From: Bordetella sp. BOR01
Lineage (GTDB): Bacteria > Pseudomonadota > Gammaproteobacteria > Burkholderiales > Burkholderiaceae_B
NCBI RefSeq assembly: GCF_019218885.1
Contig: NZ_JAHUWT010000003.1
Coordinates: 1,302,001-1,366,000, forward strand
DNA length: 64,000 nt
Reading direction: 5' to 3'
The notes below the pieces were generated by a model that did no database searches, was not told the origin of the DNA, and saw nothing but the letters and a program-made list of their open reading frames with translations. This document shows, piece by piece, positions 25,434-34,017 of this stretch. The position numbers were made by a program, and so were the translations under genes. Every line of letters starts with the position of its first letter. Position 1 is the stretch's first letter.

Positions 25434-26420
25434 ATGAGAAAACACGTTCTTGGGGTATTGGCTTTTCTCGCGATGTTGCCGCTGCAGGGCACCGTTGCGC
25501 AATCCGAAATAAACAGGGAAGTGCAGTTCATTGTGCCCGCCGGCCCCGGCGGTTCGCTGGATGCGGTAGCCCGGAAGCTGCAGGAACTGCTGGTGGCGAA
25601 AAAGCTGGTCAGCGATATCGTCGTATTGAACAAGCCCGGGGCATCGACCCAGATGGCCTTGAACGTACTGGACCAGCATGTCGGGGATCCGCATTATTTG
25701 ATGACCCTGGCCACGTCGATGGTCAATAACAACTATCTGGGCAACATCAAGGTCTCGTACAAAGATTACACGCCGGTCGCGATGCTGCTCGATGGCTATG
25801 TCGGGGTGCTGGTGCGCAGCGATTCGCCGTTCAAGACGGCCATGGATCTGGTGGCGCACCTGAAGAAAGACCCCGACGACTTGAATATCGCCATCGCCGC
25901 GACCCTGGGCAATGACGTGCATGTGGGGGTGGCCAAGCCCTTGATGCATGCGGGGGTCGATATCTCGAAGCTGACGTTCGTGCCGTTCAAGTCGTCTGGC
26001 GAGTCCATTACCAATCTGATCGGCGGCAACGTCGATGTCGTGGGCGCGACCACGCCCACCATCATTCCGGCGCTGCAGACCGGGAAGGTGCGCTTGTTGG
26101 TGATCGGCGCGCCGCAACGCCTGCAGGGGGTGTTGAGCGATACCCCCACCTGGAAAGAGCTGGGCATCGATGTCGTGACCTCATCGCCGCAGGGCGTGCT
26201 GGCGCCCAAGGGCATTTCGCCCGCCCAGGTCAAGTTCTGGGAGTCGGCCTTGAAGCAAGTGTCGGATACCGAAGACTGGCGCGTTTTCCTTGAGAAAAAC
26301 CAGTGGGCGCCGCGTTTCCTGGATGCGCAGCAAACCTCGGAGATGCTGGCGGCGGAAACGCAAAGTGTCGAGCAAGTGCTGGGCAAGCTCAAGGTCGGGA
26401 AGTCGCCTGACGGCAAGTAG
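25434..26420 (+). CDS. Bug-family (TctC) solute-binding protein
   Basis: A 328-aa periplasmic receptor with a signal peptide (MRKHVLGVLAFLAMLPLQ, cleavage near VAQ) and the Bug opening VQFIVPAGPGGSLDAVARKL. It follows the biotin carboxylase gene by 77 nt on the same strand, so it probably captures the carboxylate that the synthetase and carboxylase process. It converges with a LysR gene 8 nt away. There are no TctA/B permease genes. Confidence 0.9.
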   Translation: MRKHVLGVLAFLAMLPLQGTVAQSEINREVQFIVPAGPGGSLDAVARKLQELLVAKKLVSDIVVLNKPGASTQMALNVLDQHVGDPHYLMTLATSMVNNNYLGNIKVSYKDYTPVAMLLDGYVGVLVRSDSPFKTAMDLVAHLKKDPDDLNIAIAATLGNDVHVGVAKPLMHAGVDISKLTFVPFKSSGESITNLIGGNVDVVGATTPTIIPALQTGKVRLLVIGAPQRLQGVLSDTPTWKELGIDVVTSSPQGVLAPKGISPAQVKFWESALKQVSDTEDWRVFLEKNQWAPRFLDAQQTSEMLAAETQSVEQVLGKLKVGKSPDGK

Positions 26421-26428
26421 ACGGGCGG

Positions 26429-27352
26429 CTACCACACGGAATCGTCGCTGCCCGGCGGGCGCACGTGCCTGGCAAAGCGCTGCACCAGGAAGTCCACGAA
26501 CGCCACGGTCTTGGCCGGCAGGTTCAGGCGTTCGGGGTACAGGGCGTGAATATCGGCGGGCGGCGTGTTCCAGTCGGGCAAGACGGGCCGCAAGCGCCCC
26601 GACCTGAGATAGGCCGCGGTTTCCCATTCCGACCGCATCACGATGCCATGGCCGGCCAGGGCCCATTCCAGCGCGCTCTGGCCATCGTTGGAACTGAGCG
26701 GCCCGCGCACTTTCACGGTTTCGACGCGCTGCCCCGCCTGCAGGTGCCAGGTGCCATAAGCCACATCGTTCTCGCGCACCACGATGCAGCGGTGCCGCTG
26801 CAGTTCGCCTGGCGTGCGCGGTTCGCCGTGGGCGCGCAGGTAGTGCGGCGAGGCACATAGCAGGCGGTGGTTCGAGGCGATCTTGCGGGCCGTCAGCCGC
26901 GCGTCGGGAATCTCGCCGAAGCGCACTGCCACATCGAACCCTTCGTCCATCAAGTTGACCGGCCTGTCGGTCAGCCGCATCTGCACTTCCACTTCGGGGT
27001 ACTGCTGCGCGAAGTCGGACACGGCCGGCACGATGTGGGCGCGGCCGAATCCGAACGTGGCATTCAGGCGCAGCAGTCCGCGCGGCTGTGCGCGAGCGCT
27101 GGCGACATTGCGTTCCAGGGCTTCCAGGTCGGCCAGGATGCGGCCGCCTTCGGCCAGGTACAGCTCGCCTTCCTGGGTGACGCTGACGCGTCGCGTGGTG
27201 CGGTTCAGCAAGCGCACGCCCAGCCGGCGCTCCAGGTTCGCCAGCCGGGTGCTGACCGCAGGCGGCGTCAGGCCCAGTTCCCGCGCGGCGGCCGACAGGT
27301 TGCCGTGCTTGACCAGCAGCGAGAAGAAAGCCAGGTCGGACATGGCATCCAT
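26429..27352 (-). CDS. LysR-family transcriptional regulator
   Basis: A 307-aa LysR regulator. The winged helix-turn-helix (about 4-62: FFSLLVKHGNLSAAARELGL, SRLANLERRLGVRLLNRTTR) is followed by the substrate-binding domain with the LTTR/CrgA-type segment GFGRAHIVPAVSDFAQQYPEV. It is divergent from the Bug-LeuCD-hydrolase cluster with an AT-rich palindrome between them, so it probably regulates that cluster. Confidence 0.9.
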   Translation of the reverse strand: MDAMSDLAFFSLLVKHGNLSAAARELGLTPPAVSTRLANLERRLGVRLLNRTTRRVSVTQEGELYLAEGGRILADLEALERNVASARAQPRGLLRLNATFGFGRAHIVPAVSDFAQQYPEVEVQMRLTDRPVNLMDEGFDVAVRFGEIPDARLTARKIASNHRLLCASPHYLRAHGEPRTPGELQRHRCIVVRENDVAYGTWHLQAGQRVETVKVRGPLSSNDGQSALEWALAGHGIVMRSEWETAAYLRSGRLRPVLPDWNTPPADIHALYPERLNLPAKTVAFVDFLVQRFARHVRPPGSDDSVW

Positions 27353-27383
27353 GAGGCACCTTGCTTCAATTATTAAATAAATT

Positions 27384-27401
27384 TAAATAAAGCTTTATTT
27401 A
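27384..27401. promoter_or_regulatory. 18-bp perfect AT-rich palindrome, likely LysR operator
   Basis: TAAATAAAGCTTTATTTA is a perfect palindrome centred between the divergent LysR gene (start 27352) and the Bug gene (start 27497). It lies in a strikingly AT-rich stretch of about 60 bp in otherwise GC-rich DNA and contains T-N11-A spacing typical of LysR sites. Confidence 0.55.
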
Positions 27402-27496
27402 TGAATTAATTATAAGAACAAAATAGGCCTATACACTGCCTGCACAACATCAACCAGGGTGGCTCACCGCTGCCCAGCCCAAAGGAGACTCGATTC

Positions 27497-28480
27497 ATGA
27501 CCCCATTTCATTCCCGGCGCGCCGTGCTTCTGGCCACCCTGGCCGCCTGCTGTAGCGCGGCGGTGCCCGCCCTGGCGCAGGACTTTCCGCAGCGGGCCAT
27601 CACGCTGGTGGCGCCGTTCGCGCCCGGCGGCAGCGTGGACATCACCGCGCGCCTGATCGCCGATGCCTGGGCCAAGCAGCTGGGCCAGAGCGTGGTGATC
27701 GAGAACCGCGCCGGCGCGTCCGGCAATATCGGCATGACCGCCGTGACCCGGGCCCAGCCCGACGGCTACACGCTGGCGATCAATACGATGTCGCTGGCGA
27801 TCAACCCGTCGTTGTTCAAGACCATGCCCTTCGACACGGTGAAAGACCTGCGCTCGGTGGGCACGGTGGCTACCTCGCAGCACGTGCTTACCGTGACCAA
27901 CGGCTTGCCGGTCAATAGCGTGGCCGAACTGCTGGAATACGTGCGCGCGCGCCCGGCCAACGATGTGAGCTTCGGGTCGGCCGGCACCGGCAGCACTTTC
28001 CACATGGCCGCCGAACTGTTCAAGTCGGTGTCCCAGACCCAGATCCTGCACGTGCCCTACAAGGGGGGCGGCCCGGCCATGCTGGACACCATCAGCGGCC
28101 AAGTGCAGATGAGCTTCCCGGTGTTGTCGGCCGCCAAGCCGCAAGTCGATGGCGGCAAGCTCAAGCCCCTGGGCGTCACCGGCAAGACGCGTTCGCCGCT
28201 ATTGCCCAACGTGCCCACCATCGCCGAATCGGGGCTGCCCGACTATGAATTCAACACCTGGTTCGTGATCAGCGCGCCCGCCGGCACGCCGCAGGCCGTG
28301 GTGGATACGCTCAATGCCAAGCTGGGCGATGCGCTGCGTTCGCCCGAAGTGGTCGACCGCATGAAGCGGGAAGGCTTCGAGCCACTGATATCCACCCCCG
28401 CCCAGGCCGACCAGATGGTGGCCGCCGAGATGACGCGCTGGGCAGGGATCATCAAGGCCGCCGGCATCGAACCCAACTGA
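27497..28480 (+). CDS. Bug-family (TctC) solute-binding protein
   Basis: A 327-aa periplasmic receptor with a signal peptide ending at ALAQ and the family motifs RAITLVAPFAPGGSVDITAR, ENRAGASGNIGM and HVPYKGGGPAMLD. AAAGGAG lies ten bases before the start. It is first in a cluster with a LeuCD-type hydro-lyase and an alpha/beta hydrolase, and likely delivers their substrate. Confidence 0.92.
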   Translation: MTPFHSRRAVLLATLAACCSAAVPALAQDFPQRAITLVAPFAPGGSVDITARLIADAWAKQLGQSVVIENRAGASGNIGMTAVTRAQPDGYTLAINTMSLAINPSLFKTMPFDTVKDLRSVGTVATSQHVLTVTNGLPVNSVAELLEYVRARPANDVSFGSAGTGSTFHMAAELFKSVSQTQILHVPYKGGGPAMLDTISGQVQMSFPVLSAAKPQVDGGKLKPLGVTGKTRSPLLPNVPTIAESGLPDYEFNTWFVISAPAGTPQAVVDTLNAKLGDALRSPEVVDRMKREGFEPLISTPAQADQMVAAEMTRWAGIIKAAGIEPN

Positions 28481-28538
28481 TGCCGGCAACGTTCGCGGCG
28501 ACCGGCCGCGGGCCGTACCTTACCGAGGAACTTCGATC

Positions 28539-29960
28539 ATGCGCGGCATGACTCTATACGACAAACTGGTGGCCAGCCACGAAGTGGCCCGCATCGACGG
28601 CGAGCATGTGCTGCTCTACGTAGACCTGCACATCATGAACGAGTACACCAGCCCGCAGGCCTTCAGCGGCCTGGCCGCCCGCGGCCGCCGTGTGTTGCGG
28701 CCGGGCCAGCAGATGGCGGTGGTGGACCACGTGATTCCCACCCATGCCGTGCCATCGGCGGCGCGCGTGATCCAGGAACCGGCCTCGTCATTGCAGGCGC
28801 GCAACCTGAAGCGCAACTGCGACGAGCAGGGCATCGTGCTGTTCGACACCACCGATCCGCTGCAAGGCATCGAGCATGTGGTGGCGCCCGAGCACGGCAT
28901 GATCCTGCCGGGCATGGTGGTGCTGTGCGGCGACAGCCACACCACCACATACGGGGCCTTGGGGGCGCTGGGATTCGGCATCGGCACGTCCGAGGTCGAG
29001 CACATCCTGGCCACCCAGACCCTGGTGTACCGCGTGGCGCGCAACATGCGCGTGCGCATCGACGGCAGTTTGCCCGCCGGCGTGTCGGCCAAGGACCTGG
29101 TGATCTACGTGGTGCATCGCCTGGGCGCGCAGGGCGCGCGGGGCTATGCGGTCGAATACTGCGGGCAGGCCATCGACGGCTTGTCCGCCGAAGCCCGCAT
29201 GACCCTGTGCAACATGACGGTCGAAGCCGGTGCGCGCGCCGCGCTGATCGCGCCCGACGACACCACGCGGCGCTATGTAGAGGCCCACGCGCCGCATCTG
29301 GCCGGCACCGACCTGGACCTGGCGCGCGCACACTGGCGCACGCTGTATTCCGATGCCGGCGCGCGCTTCGAGGCTGAACATGTGTTCGATGCCGCCCTGA
29401 TCGCGCCGTTCGTGACCTGGGGAACCAGCCCCGACCAGGCGGTGCCGGTGACCGGCACGGTGCCGGATCCCGATGCCGAGCCCGACACGCTGGCGCGCAT
29501 CGCCCTGCGCAAGGCCATCGACTATATCGGCCTGGCGCCCGGCATGCCCATTGCCGGCGTGCCGATCGACCGCGTGTTCATCGGTTCCTGTACCAATGGC
29601 CGTATCGAAGACTTGCGGGTGGTGGCCGGCCTGGTGCGCGGGCGCAAGGTGGCGCCGGGGGTGCGCGCCATGGTCGTGCCGGGGTCGGGCGCCGTGCGGG
29701 CGCAGGCCGAAGCTGAAGGCATTGCCGCCCAGCTGATCGAGGCGGGCTTCGAATGGCGCCAGCCCGGCTGTTCGATGTGCCTGGCCATGAACGACGACAT
29801 GTTGCGTCCGGGCGAGCGCTGCGCATCCACCACCAACCGCAATTTCGAGGGCCGCCAGGGACGCGGCGGACGCACGCACTTGATGAGCCCCGCCATGGCC
29901 GCCGCGGCCGCGCTGGCCGGCCGGATCGTCGATGCGCGCACACTGGAGCAGGCAGCATGA
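28539..29960 (+). CDS. leuC: LeuC-type hydro-lyase, large subunit
   Basis: A 473-aa aconitase-superfamily protein matching 3-isopropylmalate dehydratase large subunits. The three 4Fe-4S cysteines fit GSCTNGR and PGCSMC; the substrate segment CGDSHTTTYGALGALGFGIGTSE is present. The small subunit follows with a 4-nt overlap. No leuB or leuA is near, and a Bug receptor and dehalogenase-like hydrolase flank it. It may therefore be a paralogue acting on another hydroxyacid (for example methylmalate- or maleate-type acids) and not the leucine enzyme. Start ATG 28539 follows AGGAAC; ATG 28548 is possible. Confidence 0.85.
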   Translation: MRGMTLYDKLVASHEVARIDGEHVLLYVDLHIMNEYTSPQAFSGLAARGRRVLRPGQQMAVVDHVIPTHAVPSAARVIQEPASSLQARNLKRNCDEQGIVLFDTTDPLQGIEHVVAPEHGMILPGMVVLCGDSHTTTYGALGALGFGIGTSEVEHILATQTLVYRVARNMRVRIDGSLPAGVSAKDLVIYVVHRLGAQGARGYAVEYCGQAIDGLSAEARMTLCNMTVEAGARAALIAPDDTTRRYVEAHAPHLAGTDLDLARAHWRTLYSDAGARFEAEHVFDAALIAPFVTWGTSPDQAVPVTGTVPDPDAEPDTLARIALRKAIDYIGLAPGMPIAGVPIDRVFIGSCTNGRIEDLRVVAGLVRGRKVAPGVRAMVVPGSGAVRAQAEAEGIAAQLIEAGFEWRQPGCSMCLAMNDDMLRPGERCASTTNRNFEGRQGRGGRTHLMSPAMAAAAALAGRIVDARTLEQAA

Positions 29961-30607
29961 GCACGGTTTCTGTCATCGCGGGCGTCGCGGCGCCCTTGCC
30001 TTTCAGCAATCTGGACACCGACCAGATCATGCCCAAGCAGTTCCTGCGCATCGTCGACAAGGCCGGGCTGGACCGCGGCCTGCTGTATGACCTGCGTTTT
30101 GACGAAACCGGTGCGCCGCGCACCGATTTCGTGCTGAACCAGCCGGCCTACGCCGGGGCGTCGGTGATGGTGGCGGGCCCGAACTTTGGCTGCGGATCCA
30201 GCCGTGAGCACGCGGTCTGGGGGCTGCAGCAATTCGGCATCCGGGCCGTGATCGCGCCGAGCTTCGGTGAGATTTTTTTCTTCAATGCCCTGAACAACGG
30301 CCTGCTGCTGGTGACGCTGCCCGCTGCGGACGTGGACGCGCTGCTGCAGCGCGTGTCCCGGCCCGCCGACGCCGGGGTCGAGATCGACGTGCTGGCCGCG
30401 ACGGTCAAGGCCGCCGACGGCTGGACCGCGTCGTTTCCGATGTCGGCCCGGCATCGCGACATGTTCGCGCATAACCAGGATATGGTGGGCGCCTCGCTGC
30501 GGCAGCTGGATGACATCGAGCGCTACGAGGCCAGGCATTGGGCCCGCCATCCCTGGATGCGGGACGTCGCGCAGCGCGTGCGCGCGCGGCTGGACGCCGC
30601 GGGCTGA
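29957..30607 (+). CDS. leuD: LeuD-type hydro-lyase, small subunit
   Basis: A 216-aa swivelling-domain subunit with LPFSNLDTDQIMPKQFL and the conserved NFGCGSSREHAVWGL. It pairs with the preceding large subunit (ATGA overlap). Length is normal for LeuD. As for LeuC, the gene neighbourhood argues for a catabolic role, but this is inferred. Confidence 0.86.
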   Translation: MSTVSVIAGVAAPLPFSNLDTDQIMPKQFLRIVDKAGLDRGLLYDLRFDETGAPRTDFVLNQPAYAGASVMVAGPNFGCGSSREHAVWGLQQFGIRAVIAPSFGEIFFFNALNNGLLLVTLPAADVDALLQRVSRPADAGVEIDVLAATVKAADGWTASFPMSARHRDMFAHNQDMVGASLRQLDDIERYEARHWARHPWMRDVAQRVRARLDAAG

Positions 30608-30637
30608 CGCGCTAACGCTATTCACTGGGAGCACACC

Positions 30638-31528
30638 TTGTCCGAGACGCTATTCGATTTGCCGCTGCGAACCTTCCAGGTCAATGGCACCCGCATCGCT
30701 GCCCGCGTGCAGGGCTCGGGGCCGCCATTGCTGCTGTTGCACGGGCATCCGCAAACCCATGTGATCTGGCACCGCGTGTGGCCCGGGCTGACGCGTTATC
30801 GCACCTGTATCGCGGCCGACCTGCGCGGCTATGGCGATAGCGGCAAGCCCCCGGCCTCGCCCGACCACGCGGCACATTCCAAGCGCGAGATGGCGCGCGA
30901 CATGGCCGAATTGATGAGCGCATTGGGGTTCGATACCTTTGACGTGCTGGCGCACGACCGCGGCGCGCGCGTGGCGCATCGCCTGGCCCTGGACCATGCG
31001 GCGCGGGTCGGGCGCATGATGCTGCTGGACATTGCGCCGACGCTGGATATGTACGAAGGTACGACGCGCGCCTTCGCCCAGGCGTATTACCACTGGTTCT
31101 GGCTGATCCAGCCGGCGCCGCTGCCCGAGACCATGATCGGGCACGATCCGGCCTTCTACGTGCGGTCGGTGATGGGCGGGCGGCCTGGCGGGCTGGCCCT
31201 GTTCGCGCCGCAGGCCCTGGCCGAGTACGAGCGCTGCGCGCGCCTGCCGGGCTGGGCCACCGGTATCTGCGAAGACTACCGCGCCTCGGCCACCATCGAC
31301 CTGCAGCACGACCGCGACGGCCGCCAGCGTGGTGAACGGTTGCGCCAGCCGGTGCGGGTGTTCTGGGGCGAGCGTGGCGCGGTAGGGCGCAATTTCGATG
31401 TGCTGGGCCTGTGGGGCGCCGTGGCCGACGACGTCACTGGCCGCGCCCTGCCGGGCGCGCATTACCTGGCCGAGGAAGTGCCCGAGCAGGTGCTGGAAGA
31501 AGCGGCCAGACTGTTCGGCCAAGGGTAA
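30638..31528 (+). CDS. Alpha/beta hydrolase of the fluoroacetate/haloacetate dehalogenase family
   Basis: A 296-aa hydrolase with a TTG start (GGGAG six bases upstream). Residues fit the full active site known from fluoroacetate dehalogenase: nucleophile D107 with R108 and R111 in HDRGAR, acid D131 in LDIAPT, halide-binding H152 and W153 in YYHWFW and Y214, and base H275 in GAHYLAEE. The Asp nucleophile excludes ordinary Ser esterases. Whether C-F, C-Cl or another bond is cleaved cannot be said. It is the last gene of the Bug-LeuCD cluster, 30 nt after leuD. Confidence 0.84.
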   Translation: MSETLFDLPLRTFQVNGTRIAARVQGSGPPLLLLHGHPQTHVIWHRVWPGLTRYRTCIAADLRGYGDSGKPPASPDHAAHSKREMARDMAELMSALGFDTFDVLAHDRGARVAHRLALDHAARVGRMMLLDIAPTLDMYEGTTRAFAQAYYHWFWLIQPAPLPETMIGHDPAFYVRSVMGGRPGGLALFAPQALAEYERCARLPGWATGICEDYRASATIDLQHDRDGRQRGERLRQPVRVFWGERGAVGRNFDVLGLWGAVADDVTGRALPGAHYLAEEVPEQVLEEAARLFGQG

Positions 31529-31611
31529 GAGGCGCAGCGGGGGGAAACCTACCCGCTACGCCAGCAGGGCCATCTAAAAAGGGACGCACTGCGGATGGTA
31601 AGCTGCGCCGC

Positions 31612-31857
31612 ATGAGCAACACCCCTTCGAAGGGCGGCAACGCGCCCGATTCCATTTGCGCCGACGCCTCGCAGCAAGCCTTCATCGCCACCGATTCGCC
31701 CTGCGTGGCGGTCTGCTCGACCCTGTTCGACGAAATCTGCCGCGGCTGCGGACGGACGGCCATGGAAGTGTCCAACTGGGTGTTCATGACCGACGAAGAA
31801 AAACAAGCCGTCTGGCAGCGCATCCGGGCGCAGGGATATCCGCGGCGCAAGGGGTGA
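31612..31857 (+). CDS. DUF1289 family Cys-rich small protein
   Basis: An 81-aa protein with the DUF1289 pattern SPCVAVCSTLFDEICRGCGRT and a Trp-containing helix (VSNWVFMTDEEKQAVW). Four cysteines could bind an Fe-S cluster or zinc; the role is not established. Similar proteins often sit singly in proteobacterial genomes. No promoter is obvious in the 83-nt spacer before it. Confidence 0.85.
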   Translation: MSNTPSKGGNAPDSICADASQQAFIATDSPCVAVCSTLFDEICRGCGRTAMEVSNWVFMTDEEKQAVWQRIRAQGYPRRKG

Positions 31858-31930
31858 CCGCTGTTCGACTTGGCACGAGTCAGCGTCGACAAGTACGTGC
31901 GCACCCTGTCGCTCATTGAAAGCCGCACCA

Positions 31931-32521
31931 TCATCGCAGCGAAGCGGCGTTCGATTTCTTCAGGCTCATCAGGATCTGCAAGCCGCTCTGATGGCGGATC
32001 TCACCCGTTTCGCAGGACTTGCAGATTCCGCCGACGTAGAGACCATCGATGACGGTCTCGGCAAACAAGCCCGACTTGTAGTTGTGCCGCGCATCAGTCT
32101 CGACCCGATACCATTCCCGATCGCCGATGCGTACCAGATCGAGCGGCTTGCGAATCCCGGCATCGCGGCCGGTTGCGCGCAGCACGGCGCGCAGGCGGAA
32201 GTACTGCTGGAGCGGCGAGGCATAGAGCGAATGCAGCTTGGCGATGTCGTCGTCGCCTTCCATCTGTTTGGCGCGCATCAGGATGGTGCAAGTCTCTTGC
32301 GTTTGTTTGCAGGCTTCGCTTTCGCAAACGAGTTGCACCCGGCGGAGCCCGGTCTTGGAAAGTTTCCCCTGCGGCGATCCGTCCACCACCCAGCCCTCGG
32401 GTATTGCGATAGAGAGTCCGTAGGGCATCACGATGGTCTCGGCCCGCGAGACCTGCACTCCGGCCGAAAGCGCCAGCGCGGCGAACAGCGCGACGAGGGG
32501 AGGTATGCGTGGCTTGCTCAT
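31931..32521 (-). CDS. Unrecognised exported protein with two cysteine pairs
   Basis: A 196-aa protein with a clear signal peptide (MSKPRIPPLVALFAALALSA, cleavage near SRA). The mature part contains CESEACKQTQETC and CKSC, a spacing that suggests disulfides. I do not recognise a family. The start ATG 32521 overlaps the stop of the YcxB-like membrane protein (ATGA), so the two are one unit. The sequence GWVVDGSPQGKL near the N-terminus resembles a domain in other exported hypothetical proteins, without a known function. Confidence 0.75.
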   Translation of the reverse strand: MSKPRIPPLVALFAALALSAGVQVSRAETIVMPYGLSIAIPEGWVVDGSPQGKLSKTGLRRVQLVCESEACKQTQETCTILMRAKQMEGDDDIAKLHSLYASPLQQYFRLRAVLRATGRDAGIRKPLDLVRIGDREWYRVETDARHNYKSGLFAETVIDGLYVGGICKSCETGEIRHQSGLQILMSLKKSNAASLR

Positions 32522-33816
32522 GCTTCGGCCTCCGGTCGGTGGTCTTCCTTGTCGCCCCAGCGATCGACGGTGCGCTCGAAGATGGCCAGTTTGTCGAGGT
32601 CGAGCGCGCGCAGGGGCAGGATCAGGGGTTCGCTTTTCTCCCACAGCACGATGAGATGCTCGCCCTGGCGCTCGATCCCTTCGAAGCCGATCGCCTCGAA
32701 GTGGTTGCACCAGCCGTCCTGGCAGACTTCGAGCCTGTCCTCGTAAAGCTGCACCTTGTACTCATGGGCCTGCACCCGCTTGTGCATCCGCTGGGCAAGC
32801 TGGTACCCCTGCCGCCGCCGTGACCACGGGTGCAAGAGAATGATGATGGTAATGATCGCCCAGACACCCAGCACATATCGCCAAAAGAAGCCGGTGGACA
32901 GCTCGATGAAGAGTGGAAAGGCGTAGCGGAAGGGAACACGCGCGGGATCCAGCAACCAGAGAAAGCCGAAAATCAGCGGCACGATGAAGGCGGTGACCAG
33001 GAAGGCGAGGATGAAGCCGCGCCGCCGCCGCCGCCGCATGCCGGGGCGTTCCATCTGCCAGCCGATCGCGACGGCGCGGTCGGTCTCGTTGAACTGGAAC
33101 CGGGATGTCAGCAACGATTGCTGATCAGAGCGTGCTTCTCGCTCCAGCAGGCCGTGATCCGCCGCGGCGAGGCCGGCATGGCAGGATGCGGCCCATGCCT
33201 CGATACGCGCGACCTGCTCGTCGGACAGCACGCGCAGCGGCAAGGCAAAGACGTCCTCGATGTCCTTGAGTGAGACGAGAAGATGCGTGGGTGTCCGGAC
33301 GACGCCTTTGATGCGCGAGCAGGCGAGAACGGTCTTGCGCCCGGGTAGCGTCACAGCGAGGCCGCCGGGTTCGAAGCGATAGGTCGCGTCGACGGGCTGG
33401 TCGAACCGCTCGTCGCGGTACCAGCGCCGCAAGCGATTGCGAACGATCGCGGGGTGGATGGCGTAGAAGAGCAGCACCGGCAGGGCGACGATCAGAATGG
33501 GCAAGCCGTCCAGGCCGAACAGGTCAGGAATGAAGCGGGAAGCGAAAGCACCGATGCCCTGACGGCCGCTCTCTTGCCAGGACGAGAAACTTATCACCAG
33601 CAGCAGCACGATCACCACCCACGCCAGCAGGTGCAGCAGGCACCGCCGCCCTGCGGCGAACAGATCGGAATAGGTGAAGAGCGCGGCCGCTATCCGGTCC
33701 TGCAAGTCGATCGGGGCCTCGATCGTCAATGTTCCGTCCCGCTCGCCGGTGGCGTTGCTCTCCATCATGCCGCGCGATGTCCGCCCTTCGTCCCGGAAAA
33801 AGCCCCGCTCAGCCAT
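32518..33816 (-). CDS. Membrane protein with two YcxB-like modules
   Basis: A 432-aa membrane protein that seems to be an internal duplication. Each half has two hydrophobic helices (about 59-80 and 103-122; about 275-300 and 315-338) followed by a cytoplasmic YcxB-like beta domain (YRFEPGGLAVTL then LACSRIKGV; YEDRLEVCQDGWCNHFEAIGF then LILPLRAL). A run of Arg precedes the third helix. Start ATG 33816 is chosen over longer options because GGAGG lies four bases upstream. Function unknown; it is coupled to the exported Cys-pair protein. Confidence 0.75.
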   Translation of the reverse strand: MAERGFFRDEGRTSRGMMESNATGERDGTLTIEAPIDLQDRIAAALFTYSDLFAAGRRCLLHLLAWVVIVLLLVISFSSWQESGRQGIGAFASRFIPDLFGLDGLPILIVALPVLLFYAIHPAIVRNRLRRWYRDERFDQPVDATYRFEPGGLAVTLPGRKTVLACSRIKGVVRTPTHLLVSLKDIEDVFALPLRVLSDEQVARIEAWAASCHAGLAAADHGLLEREARSDQQSLLTSRFQFNETDRAVAIGWQMERPGMRRRRRRGFILAFLVTAFIVPLIFGFLWLLDPARVPFRYAFPLFIELSTGFFWRYVLGVWAIITIIILLHPWSRRRQGYQLAQRMHKRVQAHEYKVQLYEDRLEVCQDGWCNHFEAIGFEGIERQGEHLIVLWEKSEPLILPLRALDLDKLAIFERTVDRWGDKEDHRPEAEA

Positions 33817-33924
33817 ACGGCCTCCGTCATCGTCGAACAAGAATTTAGCATTCTCGATAAAGTGATACTGGCGGCTGCCCTGCTCCCGATTATCCGAATC
33901 CATGATGCCTTAACGCACCCACCC

Positions 33925-33980
33925 CTGTCAGAACCCCGTCACATTCCCGTCGCACCCCCGTAACATCCCGCAGGCTAAAT
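33925..33980 (+). promoter_or_regulatory. Pho-box-like 11-bp repeats and promoter for the glycosyltransferase
   Basis: Four contiguous 11-bp direct repeats (33925-33935, 33936-33946, 33947-33957, 33958-33968) begin CTGTCA, CCGTCA, CCGTCG and CCGTAA. PhoB boxes are 11-bp direct repeats of CTGTCAT. A -10-like CTAAAT (33975-33980) begins ten bases after the last 7-bp core, the geometry of PhoB-activated promoters. Confidence 0.62.
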
Positions 33981-34017
33981 CCCGCCATTGTCCACTCTTC
34001 CGCCCCGGAGGACCCGC

